This document shows positions 41,258 through 52,156 of a DNA stretch of 64,000 nt, in pieces; position 1 is the first letter of the stretch; every line of letters starts with the position of its first letter. The stretch is from Pseudomonas sp. MYb118. GTDB lineage: Bacteria; Pseudomonadota; Gammaproteobacteria; Pseudomonadales; Pseudomonadaceae. The notes beneath the pieces are model-generated. The model saw only the letters and a program-made list of their open reading frames with translations. It did no database searches and was not told where the DNA came from. The stretch covers positions 310,001 to 374,000 of the forward strand of contig NZ_JBFRXN010000002.1 in the NCBI RefSeq assembly GCF_040947875.1, given 5' to 3'. The position numbers and the translations under genes were made by a program.

Positions 41258-41718
41258 CAGGGCGCCTCGGTAATCAGACCAACGTTACCGACCCCGGCTT
41301 TCTGCAACCCGCCCATCGCCCCCATGACGGCGCCGTAGTCGACGCTCTTGTCTCCACGGATGAACACCTGGGTGTGCTTGCCGCCTTCGTTGCCGTTACG
41401 AATGATCTTGGTCACCGCATCGGTCATCTGCGACAGGGTCATGGCGCGATCCTGCTGTTTCTCGGTATCGACTTCGCTGCCAAGGTTCCAGTAGTAGGTC
41501 TTGTCAGCCTTGATCGAAATGGTCAGGACCTGGGTGTTGTTGTCCTGCGGCAAGGCTTCGCTGGAAACCTTGGGCAGATCGACCTTCACGCCCTGATTGA
41601 GCATCGGCGCGGTCACCATGAAAATGACCAGCAGTACCAGCATCACGTCGATGTAAGGCACCACGTTCATCTCGGCGACCGGCTTGCGCTTGTTTCGGGC
41701 TCGAGCGATTAAAGCCAT
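41257..41718 (-). CDS. tolR: Tol-Pal system protein TolR
   Basis: Stator-rotor component of the Tol motor, ExbD family. The 153-residue protein has a single N-terminal membrane segment (IDVMLVLLVIFMVTAPML) whose Asp (PYIDVM) is the proton-relay residue, then a periplasmic domain ending GLQKAGVGNVGLITE. Lies 14 bases after tolQ. Confidence 0.96.
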   Translation of the reverse strand: MALIARARNKRKPVAEMNVVPYIDVMLVLLVIFMVTAPMLNQGVKVDLPKVSSEALPQDNNTQVLTISIKADKTYYWNLGSEVDTEKQQDRAMTLSQMTDAVTKIIRNGNEGGKHTQVFIRGDKSVDYGAVMGAMGGLQKAGVGNVGLITEAP

Positions 41719-41732
41719 TGGAAATTACCTGC

Positions 41733-42428
41733 TCAGTCTTCGCTGGTGTGCACTTTGCGGTGCAGGATCGCCTGGAATTCGTCGGCGAAGGTGTAGTAGC
41801 GGCCGATCAGCGTTTCGCTGCGGGCGGAGAAACGGTTGTAGGCGATAACGGCCGGGATGGCCGCGAACAGACCGATCGCGGTGGCGATCAGGGCTTCGGC
41901 GATACCCGGAGCCACGGTGGCCAGGGTCGCCTGCTGGGCAGTCGCCAGGCCACGGAAGGAGTTCATGATCCCCCAGACGGTACCGAACAGACCGATGTAC
42001 GGGCTCACGGAACCCACAGTGGCCAGGAACGGCAGGCTCTGCTCGAGCTTTTCTTCCTCGCGGGAGATGGCGACGCGCATGGCACGGGCCACGCCTTCCA
42101 TGACCGCTTCCGGGTCAACGCCTGGTTGCTGGCGCAGACGGGAGAATTCCTTGAAACCGGCACGGAAGATCTGCTCGACACCCGAATCCGGGTCCGGGTT
42201 GCTGCCGGCCTGGCGGTACAGTTTGGACAGGTCGATACCGGACCAGAAGCGCTCTTCAAAGCTCTCCAGGGCACGTCGACCGGCGCGCAGCAGGTTGCTG
42301 CGCTGAAAAATCATGATCCATGAGGTCACCGATGCGGCTACCAGGGTCAGCATCACCAGTTGCACCACGATACTGGCATTGCTGACCAGGCTCCACATGG
42401 AGGAATGGTCGACGACGTTAGCTTCCAC
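41733..42428 (-). CDS. tolQ: Tol-Pal system protein TolQ
   Basis: Inner-membrane motor component, ExbB family. The 231-residue protein has three membrane segments ([59 protein letters not shown]) with the conserved [13 protein letters not shown] loop. Its ATG lies within the ybgC 3' end (11-base overlap). Confidence 0.96.
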   Translation of the reverse strand: MEANVVDHSSMWSLVSNASIVVQLVMLTLVAASVTSWIMIFQRSNLLRAGRRALESFEERFWSGIDLSKLYRQAGSNPDPDSGVEQIFRAGFKEFSRLRQQPGVDPEAVMEGVARAMRVAISREEEKLEQSLPFLATVGSVSPYIGLFGTVWGIMNSFRGLATAQQATLATVAPGIAEALIATAIGLFAAIPAVIAYNRFSARSETLIGRYYTFADEFQAILHRKVHTSED

Positions 42429-42885
42429 GCTTTATCTCCTGCGTTGAGTGTGTACCCGCGCCGCTCACGCCGGCAAAGGCCGTACGTAGAGTTTCGGGAA
42501 TGGCCCGGGGTTTCAAGCTGTTGGTGCGCACACAGGCCACCAGGAACTGCCCTTCGCAGAGCAGCACATCATCCGCAGCCCGCCTGACCTGCTGTTTAAA
42601 GCGCAGGCTGGCACGGTTCAATTCGATTACTTCAGCGCTTACCAGCAGTTCGTCGTCCAGTCGCGCCGGCGCGTGGTAGCGCGCTTCGCTGGAATGCACG
42701 ACGAACAACAGGTCCTCCCCGGCCAGCTGGGATTGGGCAAAGCCCAGTTCCCGGAGCCGCTCGGTTCGAGCCCGTTCCATAAACTTGAGGTAATTAACGT
42801 AATACACGATGCCGCCGGCATCGGTGTCCTCGTAATAAACGCGACAACGATGTGCGAACGGCCCAAGCCCGTTTTGCGCGCGCAT
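42418..42885 (-). CDS. ybgC: Tol-Pal-associated acyl-CoA thioesterase YbgC
   Basis: Hot-dog-fold thioesterase of 155 residues acting on acyl-CoA or acyl-ACP. Catalytic Asp is in [20 protein letters not shown], followed by [12 protein letters not shown]. It is first in the tol-pal operon, as in most gammaproteobacteria, and overlaps tolQ. Confidence 0.94.
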   Translation of the reverse strand: MRAQNGLGPFAHRCRVYYEDTDAGGIVYYVNYLKFMERARTERLRELGFAQSQLAGEDLLFVVHSSEARYHAPARLDDELLVSAEVIELNRASLRFKQQVRRAADDVLLCEGQFLVACVRTNSLKPRAIPETLRTAFAGVSGAGTHSTQEIKRGS

Positions 42886-43012
42886 ACTCTAGTGCTTACT
42901 CCTCGGGTTGCCAATCGGCCAGGCAACTGTTTTTCATGGTTCTGCGGCTCTGCCGGCAAAAGTACCGTCCTAGGACAGCACAATGCCCGAAAAATCAGCA
43001 CGCAAACGTTAA

Positions 43013-44074
43013 TTAATCATCAGCGCCATCAAGGAACTCGTCTACCACAGGCATTTCGCCCAATCGTGACGGAATGTTTAAGCCAAAATGCAGGTAGGCG
43101 TGGCGCGTGACCACCCGCCCCCGGGGCGTGCGCATGATGTAGCCCTGTTGAATCAGGTACGGCTCCAGCACGTCTTCGATGGTGTGGCGCTCTTCGCTGA
43201 TGGCTGCTGCCAGGCTGTCGACCCCCACCGGCCCGCCGTCGAACTTCTCGATCATGGTCAACAGCAGGCGCCGGTCCTGATGATCGAAACCACGCTCGTC
43301 GACGTCCAGCAGGTTCAACGCCAGGTCGGCGACCGGCTTGGTAATGTGGCCCTTGCCGCGCACTTCGGCGAAATCGCGCACCCGGCGCAGCAGCCGGTTG
43401 GCAATCCGCGGCGTGCCGCGGGCGCGGCGGGCGATTTCGAAAGCCCCGTCCGGGTCCAGAGGCAAACCGAGGATGGTCGCCGAGCGACTGACGATCGTCG
43501 ACAGGTCGGCGTTGTTGTAGAACTCCAGGCGCTGGACGATGCCGAAGCGGTCACGCAGCGGGTTGGTCAGCATGCCGGCGCGGGTCGTCGCCCCCACCAG
43601 GGTGAAGGGCGGCAGGTCGAGCTTGATCGAGCGGGCAGCCGGACCTTCGCCAATCATGATGTCCAGCTGGAAGTCTTCCATGGCCGGGTACAGCACTTCT
43701 TCGACGATCGGCGACAACCGGTGGATTTCGTCAATGAACAGCACGTCGTGAGGTTCGAGATTGGTCAGCAACGCGGCGAGGTCGCCCGGACGCTCCAGGA
43801 CCGGCCCCGAGGTGCTCTTGATCGAAACGCCCATTTCCTGGGCGATGATGTTCGCCAGGGTGGTCTTGCCCAGGCCCGGCGGGCCGAAGATCAGTGTGTG
43901 GTCCAGGGATTCGTTGCGGCCACGGGCGGCCTGGATGAACAGCTCCATCTGCTCGCGAACCGTCGGCTGGCCAATGTAATCCGCCAGGCTGACAGGACGA
44001 ATCGCCCGGTCCTGGACTTCCTCGCGCTCGCGAGGGCCAGGCGTAGCGGTAATCAGTCGATCGGCTTCAATCAC
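43013..44074 (-). CDS. ruvB: Holliday junction branch migration helicase RuvB
   Basis: AAA+ motor driving branch migration with RuvA. The 353-residue protein shows [18 protein letters not shown], Walker [16 protein letters not shown], Walker [12 protein letters not shown], sensor [19 protein letters not shown] and the C-terminal winged helix ([15 protein letters not shown]). It starts with GTG at 44074, immediately after the ruvA TAA, so the two are coupled. Confidence 0.97.
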   Translation of the reverse strand: MIEADRLITATPGPREREEVQDRAIRPVSLADYIGQPTVREQMELFIQAARGRNESLDHTLIFGPPGLGKTTLANIIAQEMGVSIKSTSGPVLERPGDLAALLTNLEPHDVLFIDEIHRLSPIVEEVLYPAMEDFQLDIMIGEGPAARSIKLDLPPFTLVGATTRAGMLTNPLRDRFGIVQRLEFYNNADLSTIVSRSATILGLPLDPDGAFEIARRARGTPRIANRLLRRVRDFAEVRGKGHITKPVADLALNLLDVDERGFDHQDRRLLLTMIEKFDGGPVGVDSLAAAISEERHTIEDVLEPYLIQQGYIMRTPRGRVVTRHAYLHFGLNIPSRLGEMPVVDEFLDGADD

Positions 44075-44689
44075 TTAGATCATTCCCTTCAGGGCACGAC
44101 GAATCATGTCTTCACTGCTCAAACCTTTCTCCTTGATCGCCGAAACGGCCTTGCTGGCCTCCTGCGGCTTGTAGCCCAGGGAGATCAGCGCGCTGACCGC
44201 GTCGGTTTCGGCGCTGGCGACCGGCTCGACGTCCGGTCCGCCCGGCTGGTTCGGCACCAGGGCGAACATCGCCGGCACGGTTTCCCAGGCCTTGAAGCGG
44301 TCCTTGAGTTCCACCAACAGGCGCTCGGCGGTTTTCTTGCCCACACCTGGCACCTTGGTCAGCGCCGAGGTGTCCTGGGACTGCACGCAACGTACCAGTT
44401 CATCGACTTCCAGGCTCGACATCAAGGCCAGCGCCAGTTTCGGCCCCACACCATTGAGACGGATCAACTCACGGAAAAAGTCTCGCTCGCGCTTGCTGGC
44501 GAAGCCATAGAGTAACTGCGCGTCTTCCCGTACGACCAAATGGGTGTGCAACGTCAGCGGTTCACCGACCGACGGCAGGCGATACAAGGTGGTCATGGGC
44601 ACTTCCAGCTCATAGCCCAGACCGTTTACATCGAGAATCAGGTGCGGCGGCTGTTTCTCAGCCAGGGTGCCGCGCAAGCGTCCAATCAC
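44075..44689 (-). CDS. ruvA: Holliday junction-binding protein RuvA
   Basis: Tetrameric junction-binding partner of RuvB. The 204-residue protein shows an OB fold start ([19 protein letters not shown]), helix-hairpin-helix motifs ([37 protein letters not shown]) and the C-terminal RuvB-binding domain ([19 protein letters not shown]). The start codon is GTG at 44689. Confidence 0.97.
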   Translation of the reverse strand: MIGRLRGTLAEKQPPHLILDVNGLGYELEVPMTTLYRLPSVGEPLTLHTHLVVREDAQLLYGFASKRERDFFRELIRLNGVGPKLALALMSSLEVDELVRCVQSQDTSALTKVPGVGKKTAERLLVELKDRFKAWETVPAMFALVPNQPGGPDVEPVASAETDAVSALISLGYKPQEASKAVSAIKEKGLSSEDMIRRALKGMI

Positions 44690-44803
44690 GTTACAGATCC
44701 TTGAGCATTGGCCAGCAGGGTACTGGCGACTGACGGAACAAGGGTTTCACGCCGGCGACACAGGCGCGAAACCCTCATTCGGCAAAATTGACTGCTGATG
44801 CTA

Positions 44804-45328
44804 TCAGAGACGCAGGCGTCCGCCACGACTGCGTGCGGTGCCCAGGCCGTGGGGCAACAGACTGGCACGGGTGTGGGCATGGCAAATGGCGATGGCCAGG
44901 GCGTCGGAGGCGTCGATCTGCGGTTTGCTGGTCAGCTTGAGCATGTGCATGACCATCATCTGCACCTGCTCCTTGTTGGCGGCACCCGTGCCCACCACCG
45001 CCTGCTTGACCTGGGTCGCGGTGTATTCGGCGATTTCCAGGTTTTCTTCAGCCCCGGCGACGATGGCGGCACCGCGGGCCTGCCCCAGTTTGAGGGCAGA
45101 GTCGGCGTTGCGCGCCATGAACACCCGCTCGATGCCCATGGTCACCGGACCGTAGGTCTGGATGATCTCGCGCACCCCACGGTAGACGATTTGCAGGCGT
45201 TCATGCAGCTCGCCGGCACCGGTGCGGATGCAACCGGAAGCCACGTAGACGCAGCCACGACCGGTGTCGCGGACGACGCCGTAACCGGTGATGCGCGAAC
45301 CGGGGTCGATGCCTAGGATTAAAGTCAT
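44804..45328 (-). CDS. ruvC: Holliday junction resolvase RuvC
   Basis: Endonuclease that cuts Holliday junctions. The 174-residue protein shows the RNase H-like catalytic [14 protein letters not shown] (Asp near residue 7), [22 protein letters not shown] and [15 protein letters not shown]. The ATG at 45328 is used; the upstream frame runs into a REPIN. First gene of ruvCAB, 114 bases before ruvA. Confidence 0.97.
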   Translation of the reverse strand: MTLILGIDPGSRITGYGVVRDTGRGCVYVASGCIRTGAGELHERLQIVYRGVREIIQTYGPVTMGIERVFMARNADSALKLGQARGAAIVAGAEENLEIAEYTATQVKQAVVGTGAANKEQVQMMVMHMLKLTSKPQIDASDALAIAICHAHTRASLLPHGLGTARSRGGRLRL

Positions 45329-45377
45329 AACGAATTCGGGATCAGTGGTGGTCGATATCAAATACAACACATAACAA

Positions 45378-45466
45378 CTGTGGGAGCGAGCCTGCTCGCG
45401 ATGTGGTTTGTCAGTCACATTAATGCTGGCTGACAGGCCGCATCGCGAGCAGGCTCGCTCCCACAG
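45378..45466. repeat. REPIN
   Basis: Inverted GTGGGAGCGAGCCTGCTCGC REP pair between the yebC/pmpR gene and ruvC. Confidence 0.9.
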
Positions 45467-45482
45467 TAGGTTCAGGGTGTTT

Positions 45483-46229
<747 letters not shown>

Positions 46230-46324
46230 AACTCGCTCCAGTTTCTCTTTGAAACATTGCCCGCCGCGCCCCGAGGCGCCGGCCGGCAAACAAAAATTCG
46301 ATGAGCCCATCCAGAAAGGGACCC

Positions 46325-46357
46325 ATAAAGAAAGGGCGCATCCGAAGATGCGCCCTT
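46325..46357 (-). terminator. Terminator of aspS
   Basis: AAGGGCGCATC-TTCG-GATGCGCCCTT on the minus strand, followed by TCTTT. It separates aspS from the yebC/pmpR gene. Confidence 0.75.
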
Positions 46358-46367
46358 CTGGTCAGCC

Positions 46368-48143
46368 TTACTCGGCTTTTGGCGTTTCGCGCAGACGAAT
46401 GTGCAGTTCGCGCAATGCCTTGGCATCGACCACACCTGGAGCCTGCGTCATCACGTCGGCAGCGCTCTGGGTTTTCGGGAAGGCGATCACTTCACGGATC
46501 GACTGGGCGCCGGTCATCAGCATCACCAGACGGTCCAGGCCGAAGGCCAGGCCACCGTGCGGCGGCGCACCGTATTTCAGGGCGTCGAGCAGGAAGCCGA
46601 ATTTCTCTTCCTGTTCCGCTTCCTGGATACCCAGCAGACGGAACACCGCCTGTTGCATTTCCTTGCGGTGGATACGGATCGAACCGCCACCCAGCTCGGT
46701 GCCGTTCAGAACCATGTCATAGGCACGGGACAGCGCGGTCGCCGGGTTGGCTTCAAGCTCTGCCGGCGTGCACTTCGGCGCGGTGAACGGGTGGTGCAAG
46801 GCGCTGAAGCTGCCGTCTTCGTTCTCTTCGAACATCGGGAAGTCGACGACCCACATCGGTGCCCACTCGCAGGTCAGCAGGTTCAGGTCGTGACCCAGCT
46901 TGATCCGCAGCGCGCCCAGGGCTTCGCTGACGATCTTGAACTTGTCGGCACCGAAGAACACGATGTCGCCGTCAACCGCGCCCACGCGATCGAGGATCAC
47001 GTTGAGGTTGGCTTCAGGGATGTTCTTGACGATTGGCGACTGCAGGCCTTCGACGCCCTTGGCGCGCTCGTTGACCTTGATGTACGCCAGGCCCTTGGCA
47101 CCGTAGATGCCGACGAACTTGGTGTAGTCGTCGATCTGCTTGCGCGGCATGCTCGCCGCACCAGGAACGCGCAAGGCGGTCACGCGGCATTTCGGGTCGT
47201 TGGCCGGGCCGCTGAAGACCTTGAATTCCACGTCTTTCAGTTGGTCGGCGACATCGACCAGTTCCAGCGGGTTACGCAGGTCCGGCTTGTCGGAACCGTA
47301 GCGACGCATGGCTTCTTCGAAGGTCATGTGCGGGAATTCGCCGAATTCCAGACCCAGCACTTCCTTGAACAGGTTGCGGATCATGTTTTCGGTCAGGCCC
47401 ATGATCTCGTTTTCATCGAGGAAGCTGGTCTCGATGTCGATCTGGGTGAATTCAGGCTGACGGTCGGCACGCAGGTCTTCGTCGCGGAAGCACTTGGCGA
47501 TCTGGTAGTAACGGTCGAAGCCGGCCACCATCAGCAGCTGCTTGAACAGCTGTGGCGATTGCGGCAGGGCGAAGAACGAACCGGCGTGGGTACGGCTTGG
47601 CACCAGATAGTCGCGGGCACCTTCCGGGGTGGCACGAGTCAGGATCGGCGTCTCGACGTCGAGGAAGCCGTTTTCGTCCAGATAGCGACGGATGCTGGTG
47701 GTCATGCGCGAACGCAGGCGCAGCTTCTCGGCCATTTCCGGACGACGCAGGTCCAGGAAGCGATAGCGTAGGCGGGTTTCTTCGCCAACGTCGGAGAACT
47801 CATTCAGTGGGAACGGCGGGGTTTCCGCTTCGTTCAACACTTCCAGCTCATAACCCAGCACTTCGATCATGCCCGACGCCATGTTGGCGTTGGTGGCACC
47901 GGCCGGACGCAGGCGCACCTTGCCGGTCACCTTGACCACGTATTCGCTGCGCACACGGTCGGCCACGGCGAAGGTCTCGGCGCGATCCGGGTCGAACACC
48001 ACCTGGGCCAGACCATCACGATCACGGATATCGAGGAAAATCACCCCACCGTGGTCACGGCGACGGTGAACCCAGCCGCAAAGGGTAATTTCCTGGCCGT
48101 CCAGGCTTTCGTTCAGTTGGCCGCAATAATGGCTGCGCATCAT
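46368..48143 (-). CDS. aspS: Aspartate--tRNA ligase
   Basis: Class II aminoacyl-tRNA synthetase of 591 residues. An OB-fold anticodon domain ([20 protein letters not shown]), motif 2 ([20 protein letters not shown]), a bacterial GAD insertion and motif 3 ([14 protein letters not shown]) are all visible. Two ATG codons (48143, 48140) are in tandem; the first is taken from the MMRSHYCG start I recall in P. aeruginosa. The Pseudomonas enzyme is non-discriminating and also charges tRNA-Asn. Confidence 0.97.
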   Translation of the reverse strand: MMRSHYCGQLNESLDGQEITLCGWVHRRRDHGGVIFLDIRDRDGLAQVVFDPDRAETFAVADRVRSEYVVKVTGKVRLRPAGATNANMASGMIEVLGYELEVLNEAETPPFPLNEFSDVGEETRLRYRFLDLRRPEMAEKLRLRSRMTTSIRRYLDENGFLDVETPILTRATPEGARDYLVPSRTHAGSFFALPQSPQLFKQLLMVAGFDRYYQIAKCFRDEDLRADRQPEFTQIDIETSFLDENEIMGLTENMIRNLFKEVLGLEFGEFPHMTFEEAMRRYGSDKPDLRNPLELVDVADQLKDVEFKVFSGPANDPKCRVTALRVPGAASMPRKQIDDYTKFVGIYGAKGLAYIKVNERAKGVEGLQSPIVKNIPEANLNVILDRVGAVDGDIVFFGADKFKIVSEALGALRIKLGHDLNLLTCEWAPMWVVDFPMFEENEDGSFSALHHPFTAPKCTPAELEANPATALSRAYDMVLNGTELGGGSIRIHRKEMQQAVFRLLGIQEAEQEEKFGFLLDALKYGAPPHGGLAFGLDRLVMLMTGAQSIREVIAFPKTQSAADVMTQAPGVVDAKALRELHIRLRETPKAE

Positions 48144-48251
48144 GGTCGTGGTTTCACTTCTCGTAATTCGAAATTCGGTTGGAGGCCTTGCGTACTTCAA
48201 GTGCTGAATGATGCAAGAGCTCGCGCGTGTCGTTCAATCGGGTTGCAGACC

Positions 48252-48473
48252 TTAGTCGGCTTTATCGCCACCGGCCAGATTCTTCTTGGCACCGGTCTTG
48301 AAATCGGTTTCGTACCAGCCGTTGCCGCTGAGGCGGAAACCCGGCATGGACAGCATCTTCTTGAGCTCTGGCGCCTGACAGGCAGGGCAGTCGACCAGCG
48401 GTGCTGCGCTGATCTTTTGAATGGCTTCCAACTGATGACCACAGGAAGCACATTGGTAGTCGTACATCGGCAT
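48252..48473 (-). CDS. FmdB-family zinc ribbon protein
   Basis: Putative regulatory protein of 73 residues. A CxxC zinc ribbon is formed by YQCASCGH and DCPACQAP. Function unknown. It lies 108 bases upstream of aspS on the same strand, the usual arrangement in Pseudomonas, and may be co-transcribed with it. Confidence 0.9.
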   Translation of the reverse strand: MPMYDYQCASCGHQLEAIQKISAAPLVDCPACQAPELKKMLSMPGFRLSGNGWYETDFKTGAKKNLAGGDKAD

Positions 48474-48608
48474 CGGGTTGTCTCGGCGATCAGAATGCTA
48501 CCGCACACGCTGGGTTTTGCGGCAAAGAGCGGGATTATATCCATTAAATGCGGCCTGTGCAGCCGTAAGACTGCACAGGCCGACACTCGATGCTTTTCGC
48601 CGTCGGGA

Positions 48609-48947
48609 CTATGCCAGGACGCTGCCGCGCTCCTCGTTGCGACTGTGCACAACGCAGACCACCCGCACCAATCCACTGAAATTTTTCACCCCGCCATGGC
48701 GCAAGTGCACCTGGCGATCGACATGGGACAACAGGGCACTGACCGAACAGCAGTTGGTTTTCGCCATCTCGCCCAGAATATCCCAGTAAACCTGTTCAAG
48801 CCGCAAACAGGTGGCAAAGCCATTCAGACGAACCGAACGGGATAATGGCCGGGCCAGTCCCATATCGAATTCACTGACAAACGGGTCGATCCTTACTTCC
48901 TTTAACGGACCCAACCTCCCCTCGTTCAATCTGCCGTCATAAACCAT
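48609..48947 (-). CDS. Ribbon-helix-helix domain protein
   Basis: 112-residue protein with a C-terminal RHH_4-like domain (LSRSVRLNGFATCLRLEQVYW, ILGEMAKTNCCSVSALLSHV). The family is thought to bind DNA, but no target is known. AAAGGAGTGTCAG precedes the ATG. Monocistronic, between the FmdB gene and dps. Confidence 0.85.
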   Translation of the reverse strand: MVYDGRLNEGRLGPLKEVRIDPFVSEFDMGLARPLSRSVRLNGFATCLRLEQVYWDILGEMAKTNCCSVSALLSHVDRQVHLRHGGVKNFSGLVRVVCVVHSRNEERGSVLA

Positions 48948-49193
48948 ACTGCTGACACTCCTTTGCCATACCTGGTTTCTATAAAAGCCTTGTTGCGAGG
49001 CCTATAAAAACGCAGGCGTACGGTTATATCCAGATGACTTTATGACCACCGAACGTAGGATAAGCCAACAACTTCAGGCGGATCATGGAGACCGTCCTAG
49101 TCAGGCCCATCCCCTACAGAAGGAAACGCGAGGTCCTACACAACACAGTGCGCGAGCCCTACCCGCAGGGCGGTCCGCGCACTGCAAGGGCTG
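48948..49193. other. Gap between dps and the RHH gene
   Basis: 246 bases without a gene. A long hairpin (CAGTGCGCG at 49146-49154 with CGCGCACTG at 49176-49184) follows the dps stop and may act as its terminator, though it lacks a clear T run. Confidence 0.5.
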
Positions 49194-49661
49194 TCAGTCC
49201 AGCAAGGCGCGCAACATCCACGCGGTCTTCTCGTGAACCTGCATGCGCTGAGTCAGCAAGTCGGCCGTCGGTTCGTCACTGACCTTGTCGAGCAGCGGGA
49301 AAATCCCCCGCGCCGTGCGCGTGACCGCTTCCTGGCCTTCCACCAGTTGCTTGATCATTTCATCGGCACTGGGCACACCCGGCTCTTCCTTGATGGAAGA
49401 CAGACGCGCATAAATGGAATAGGCACCCGGTGCCGGGAAGCCCAGCGCGCGAATCCGCTCGGCAATCGAGTCGACCGCCAGGGCCAGCTCGTTGTATTGC
49501 TCCTCGAACATCAAGTGCAGGGTGCGGAACATCGGCCCGGTGACATTCCAGTGGAAGTTATGGGTTTTCAAATACAGCACATACGTGTCTGCCAGCAGAC
49601 GCGAAAGCCCGTCGACGATGGACTTGCGATCCTCTTCACTGATACCGATATCGATTGCCAT
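49194..49661 (-). CDS. dps: Dps-family ferritin-like DNA protection protein
   Basis: Dodecameric iron-storage and DNA-protecting protein of 155 residues. Ferroxidase ligands are in [26 protein letters not shown]. It matches the P. aeruginosa PA0962 protein in start ([15 protein letters not shown]) and end as I recall. Divergent from the membrane cold-shock gene. No OxyR site was identified. Confidence 0.94.
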   Translation of the reverse strand: MAIDIGISEEDRKSIVDGLSRLLADTYVLYLKTHNFHWNVTGPMFRTLHLMFEEQYNELALAVDSIAERIRALGFPAPGAYSIYARLSSIKEEPGVPSADEMIKQLVEGQEAVTRTARGIFPLLDKVSDEPTADLLTQRMQVHEKTAWMLRALLD

Positions 49662-49968
49662 GTTTTTCCCCTAACGGTGATGAATTCATCCAACAGGTGC
49701 AGGACCACTCTAGCAAGAGCGCTCCACATTCACAGCCTCGAGGGTGCCCTGCCGGTGTGACAAATCGCCCCGCTGCACCGCTGGACACCCTGATTTGAGT
49801 AGCCGCCAGCTTTGCTGTTAAATAGACAAGGTGTCGTGGGCGCCTTCTTTTCCGGGCCCTGCGCATAGGCTGATACCCCGGTGCGTGTCCAACGCCTCTC
49901 TTTGTTTCGAAGCGAACCGTACCCGATCAGCTCTTCCTTGTGATCCGCCTGAACGTGAGTTAATCAAA
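49662..49968. other. Divergent dps / cold-shock promoter region
   Basis: 307 bases without a gene; a candidate sigma-70 promoter for the plus-strand gene lies at 49795-49823. Nothing else recognised. Confidence 0.6.
49795..49823 (+). promoter_or_regulatory. Candidate sigma-70 promoter
   Basis: TTGAGT (49795-49800) and TTAAAT (49818-49823), spacer 17, upstream of the membrane cold-shock gene. Confidence 0.35.
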
Positions 49969-50571
49969 ATGTTAAAAATCGTCCACCTCGTAATGGGCGC
50001 AGCGGCCTTGCTGCTGTCCTTCATTCCCAGCTTGCGGTCCGAAGCTGTTCCTTACCTGCAACAACCCGATGCGCTGTACCTGGCCTTTTTCGGCCTGCTC
50101 AACCTCACCCTCGCGCCTGTCATTCCTTACTGGAACAAAGGCCCGCGTCATCAATTGCAAAACCTGGTCAGCGCCCTGCTGGTACTGGCCGTGGTCCTGC
50201 AAACCCTGACGCTGTTCGCGCCGATGCCGGTGATCGCCGGTCAACCGGCCGTGCTGTTCAGCCTGGTGGCGGCCCTGATCGCCGTCGTGGTGCACCTGGC
50301 CGTCAGCTTCTACAAGTCGACACCCGCGGCCGCCTCGCCAAGCTACGACATGAGCAACCGCGATACCGGCACCGTCAAGTGGTTCAACACCTCCAAGGGC
50401 TTCGGGTTCATTTCCCGTGACTCCGGCGATGACATCTTCGTGCATTTCCGCGCCATTCGCGGCGAAGGCCACCGCGTCCTGGTCGAAGGCCAGCGCGTGG
50501 AGTTTTCCGTGATGAATCGTGACAAGGGCCTGCAAGCCGAAGACGTCATCGCCGCCCTGCCGCGACGCTGA
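49969..50571 (+). CDS. Membrane-anchored cold-shock domain protein
   Basis: 200-residue fusion of about three to four membrane segments (residues 1-115) with a C-terminal cold-shock domain (about 130-195), RNP-1 KGFGFISRD and RNP-2 IFVHFRAI. The cold-shock domain should bind RNA or single-stranded DNA at the membrane. I recall a similar two-part protein at PA0961 beside dps. The ATG at 49969 begins the hydrophobic stretch; the frame extending upstream has no family resemblance. Confidence 0.88.
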   Translation: MLKIVHLVMGAAALLLSFIPSLRSEAVPYLQQPDALYLAFFGLLNLTLAPVIPYWNKGPRHQLQNLVSALLVLAVVLQTLTLFAPMPVIAGQPAVLFSLVAALIAVVVHLAVSFYKSTPAAASPSYDMSNRDTGTVKWFNTSKGFGFISRDSGDDIFVHFRAIRGEGHRVLVEGQRVEFSVMNRDKGLQAEDVIAALPRR

Positions 50572-50584
50572 CTCAAGGCCAAAA

Positions 50585-50621
50585 AAAAAACCGCGAGCAG
50601 CCTGGCTGGTCGCGGTTTTTT
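50585..50621. terminator. Bidirectional terminator
   Basis: AAAAAACCGCGA/TCGCGGTTTTTT stem between the cold-shock gene and the opposing slyX. Confidence 0.9.
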
Positions 50622-50646
50622 CATGCCTGCCGTTCGGTGATACGGC

Positions 50647-50853
50647 TCAGTAATGCGGCGGTGGCGCATCTTCTTCGAAGACGCCGAACTGCCCGGCCAT
50701 CTCCTCTTGCCGCTTGAGCAAGGCCGTCATCTGCAATTGCAGGCGTTCGACGTCGCGCTGTTGCGCGGTGAGGACATCATTGAGCGCCGCAATGGTGTCA
50801 TCCTGAAACGCCAGTTGGGTTTCCAGATCGGTGACGCGTTGTTCCAGGTTCAT
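50647..50853 (-). CDS. slyX: SlyX family protein
   Basis: 68-residue coiled-coil protein ([40 protein letters not shown]) ending in the family-typical PPPHY. Function unknown. Lies three bases after the HIT gene. Confidence 0.93.
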   Translation of the reverse strand: MNLEQRVTDLETQLAFQDDTIAALNDVLTAQQRDVERLQLQMTALLKRQEEMAGQFGVFEEDAPPPHY

Positions 50854-50856
50854 GCC

Positions 50857-51282
50857 TCACACCTCCGCAAAGGTGAAATTGTCGGTCAGGATCAAGCGCA
50901 GCCGCTCACGGATCGTCGCGACCTGCTCGGGCGTGTAGGGCTTCGCCGGGTGCTTGCCCCACACCGGCGCGGGCCATGCGGCGTCCTCGCGCCTGCGCAC
51001 GATGACATGCATGTGCAATTGGCTGACGACGTTACCCAGGGCCGCGACATTCAGCTTGTCGGCGTCGAACGAATCCTTGAGCAGTTCCGCCAGTGTGGTC
51101 GTCTCCTGCCACAGTTGCCGCTGATCGGCGGCATCCAGCTGGAAGATCTCGCTGATATCTTCACGGCGCGGCACCAGGATGAACCAGGGGTAGTTCGAGT
51201 CATTGGACAGCAGCAACCGGCTGAGCGGGAAATCGCCGATCGGCAGCGTGTCTTGTTGAAGTCGTGAATCTAAAGCGAACAC
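50857..51282 (-). CDS. HIT family protein
   Basis: Histidine-triad nucleotide hydrolase/transferase-like protein of 141 residues. The triad is QLHMHVIVRR, preceded by PWFILVPRREDISEI. GTG at 51282 gives the start MFALDSRLQQDT with GGGAG nine bases upstream; another in-frame GTG at 51291 is too close to that ribosome site. Operon with slyX. Confidence 0.88.
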   Translation of the reverse strand: MFALDSRLQQDTLPIGDFPLSRLLLSNDSNYPWFILVPRREDISEIFQLDAADQRQLWQETTTLAELLKDSFDADKLNVAALGNVVSQLHMHVIVRRREDAAWPAPVWGKHPAKPYTPEQVATIRERLRLILTDNFTFAEV

Positions 51283-52156
51283 TGTGCGCACTCCCGGTTG
51301 TTCATCAATTTCAGCTTAGCGCCCGTCCAGACCGACGGCGCACCAGGCGACAGGACGGCAGCATACCTGCGAACGCCTCAGGCTTCACGACCCATCCCCG
51401 CCCCGAGATGAGCCATTTTTGGCGCGCACGCACCATTACAGAACCGACGAGCGGCGACAGAGCACCGAAGTGACCCGCAATCCGGGGCTTGTTCACTTTC
51501 CACCACAGTGCCGACTGTATGAAATCAGTACAGCGAATAATATTTTTTGCACCAAAACCGCACAGCGGGTCTACGCTCAGTGCGTCTGGCATCCGCCAAT
51601 TACTCACCGAAGGGGTGAACCGGTAACGTTTTTCGTTGTCGCGCTGTTCGACAGGAGGTTGCAACACCAAGCCGGGCATGTCGTCAAGCCCCTTGAGAAG
51701 GTGCTTGTAACCCCCGGTTTTATGAGGTTTTTACGCTAACGGACAGCCGTTCAGAAAAAAAAACAGCGAATCAGCGATTTGTGCACGCTTGTTGCATTCA
51801 CACTCACATCGCCTTATGGCCGCCACGGGAAGTGGAAGGTCCGAAGGCAATAAAAACAGTGGCAGGGTTGCCCGATGGAGATTCAAACGCTTCACCAAAG
51901 GACTCTTTTTAACCGATGCTCGAGCACTGGAAAATAGCGCTGTAGTTGCCATTCCTATTGCATTGGGGCTGTAAATTTGCGACATCTATCAAGCCATTTG
52001 CGACAGCGTCGTAAAGAAGCTGAAAGGATGAAAGCGCAAGTATCGCCAATAGGGTCGGCGTGATATAAGTTTGCGCCGACACAAAAAGAAAGAGCCGCCC
52101 AGATAAAAAAACAGGTGGGACGGCAGTACTCTTCAAAACCAAAGGAGCAAATCACG
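51283..52156. other. Long leader/intergenic region before oprD
   Basis: 874 bases with no convincing gene, much of it AT-rich compared with neighbours. The last ~80 bases carry an A-rich tract (AAAAAGAA at 52083-52090) and a hairpin (CCGCCCA with TGGGACGG, 52095-52122) whose loop is GATAAAAAAACAGG, just before the ribosome site AAAGGAG. The rest holds only short unsupported open frames. Confidence 0.6.

Noticed and set aside
51311..51679. 122-codon minus-strand frame upstream of oprD
   Set aside because: No ribosome site, no domain, unusual composition; retained only as a note in the gap entry.
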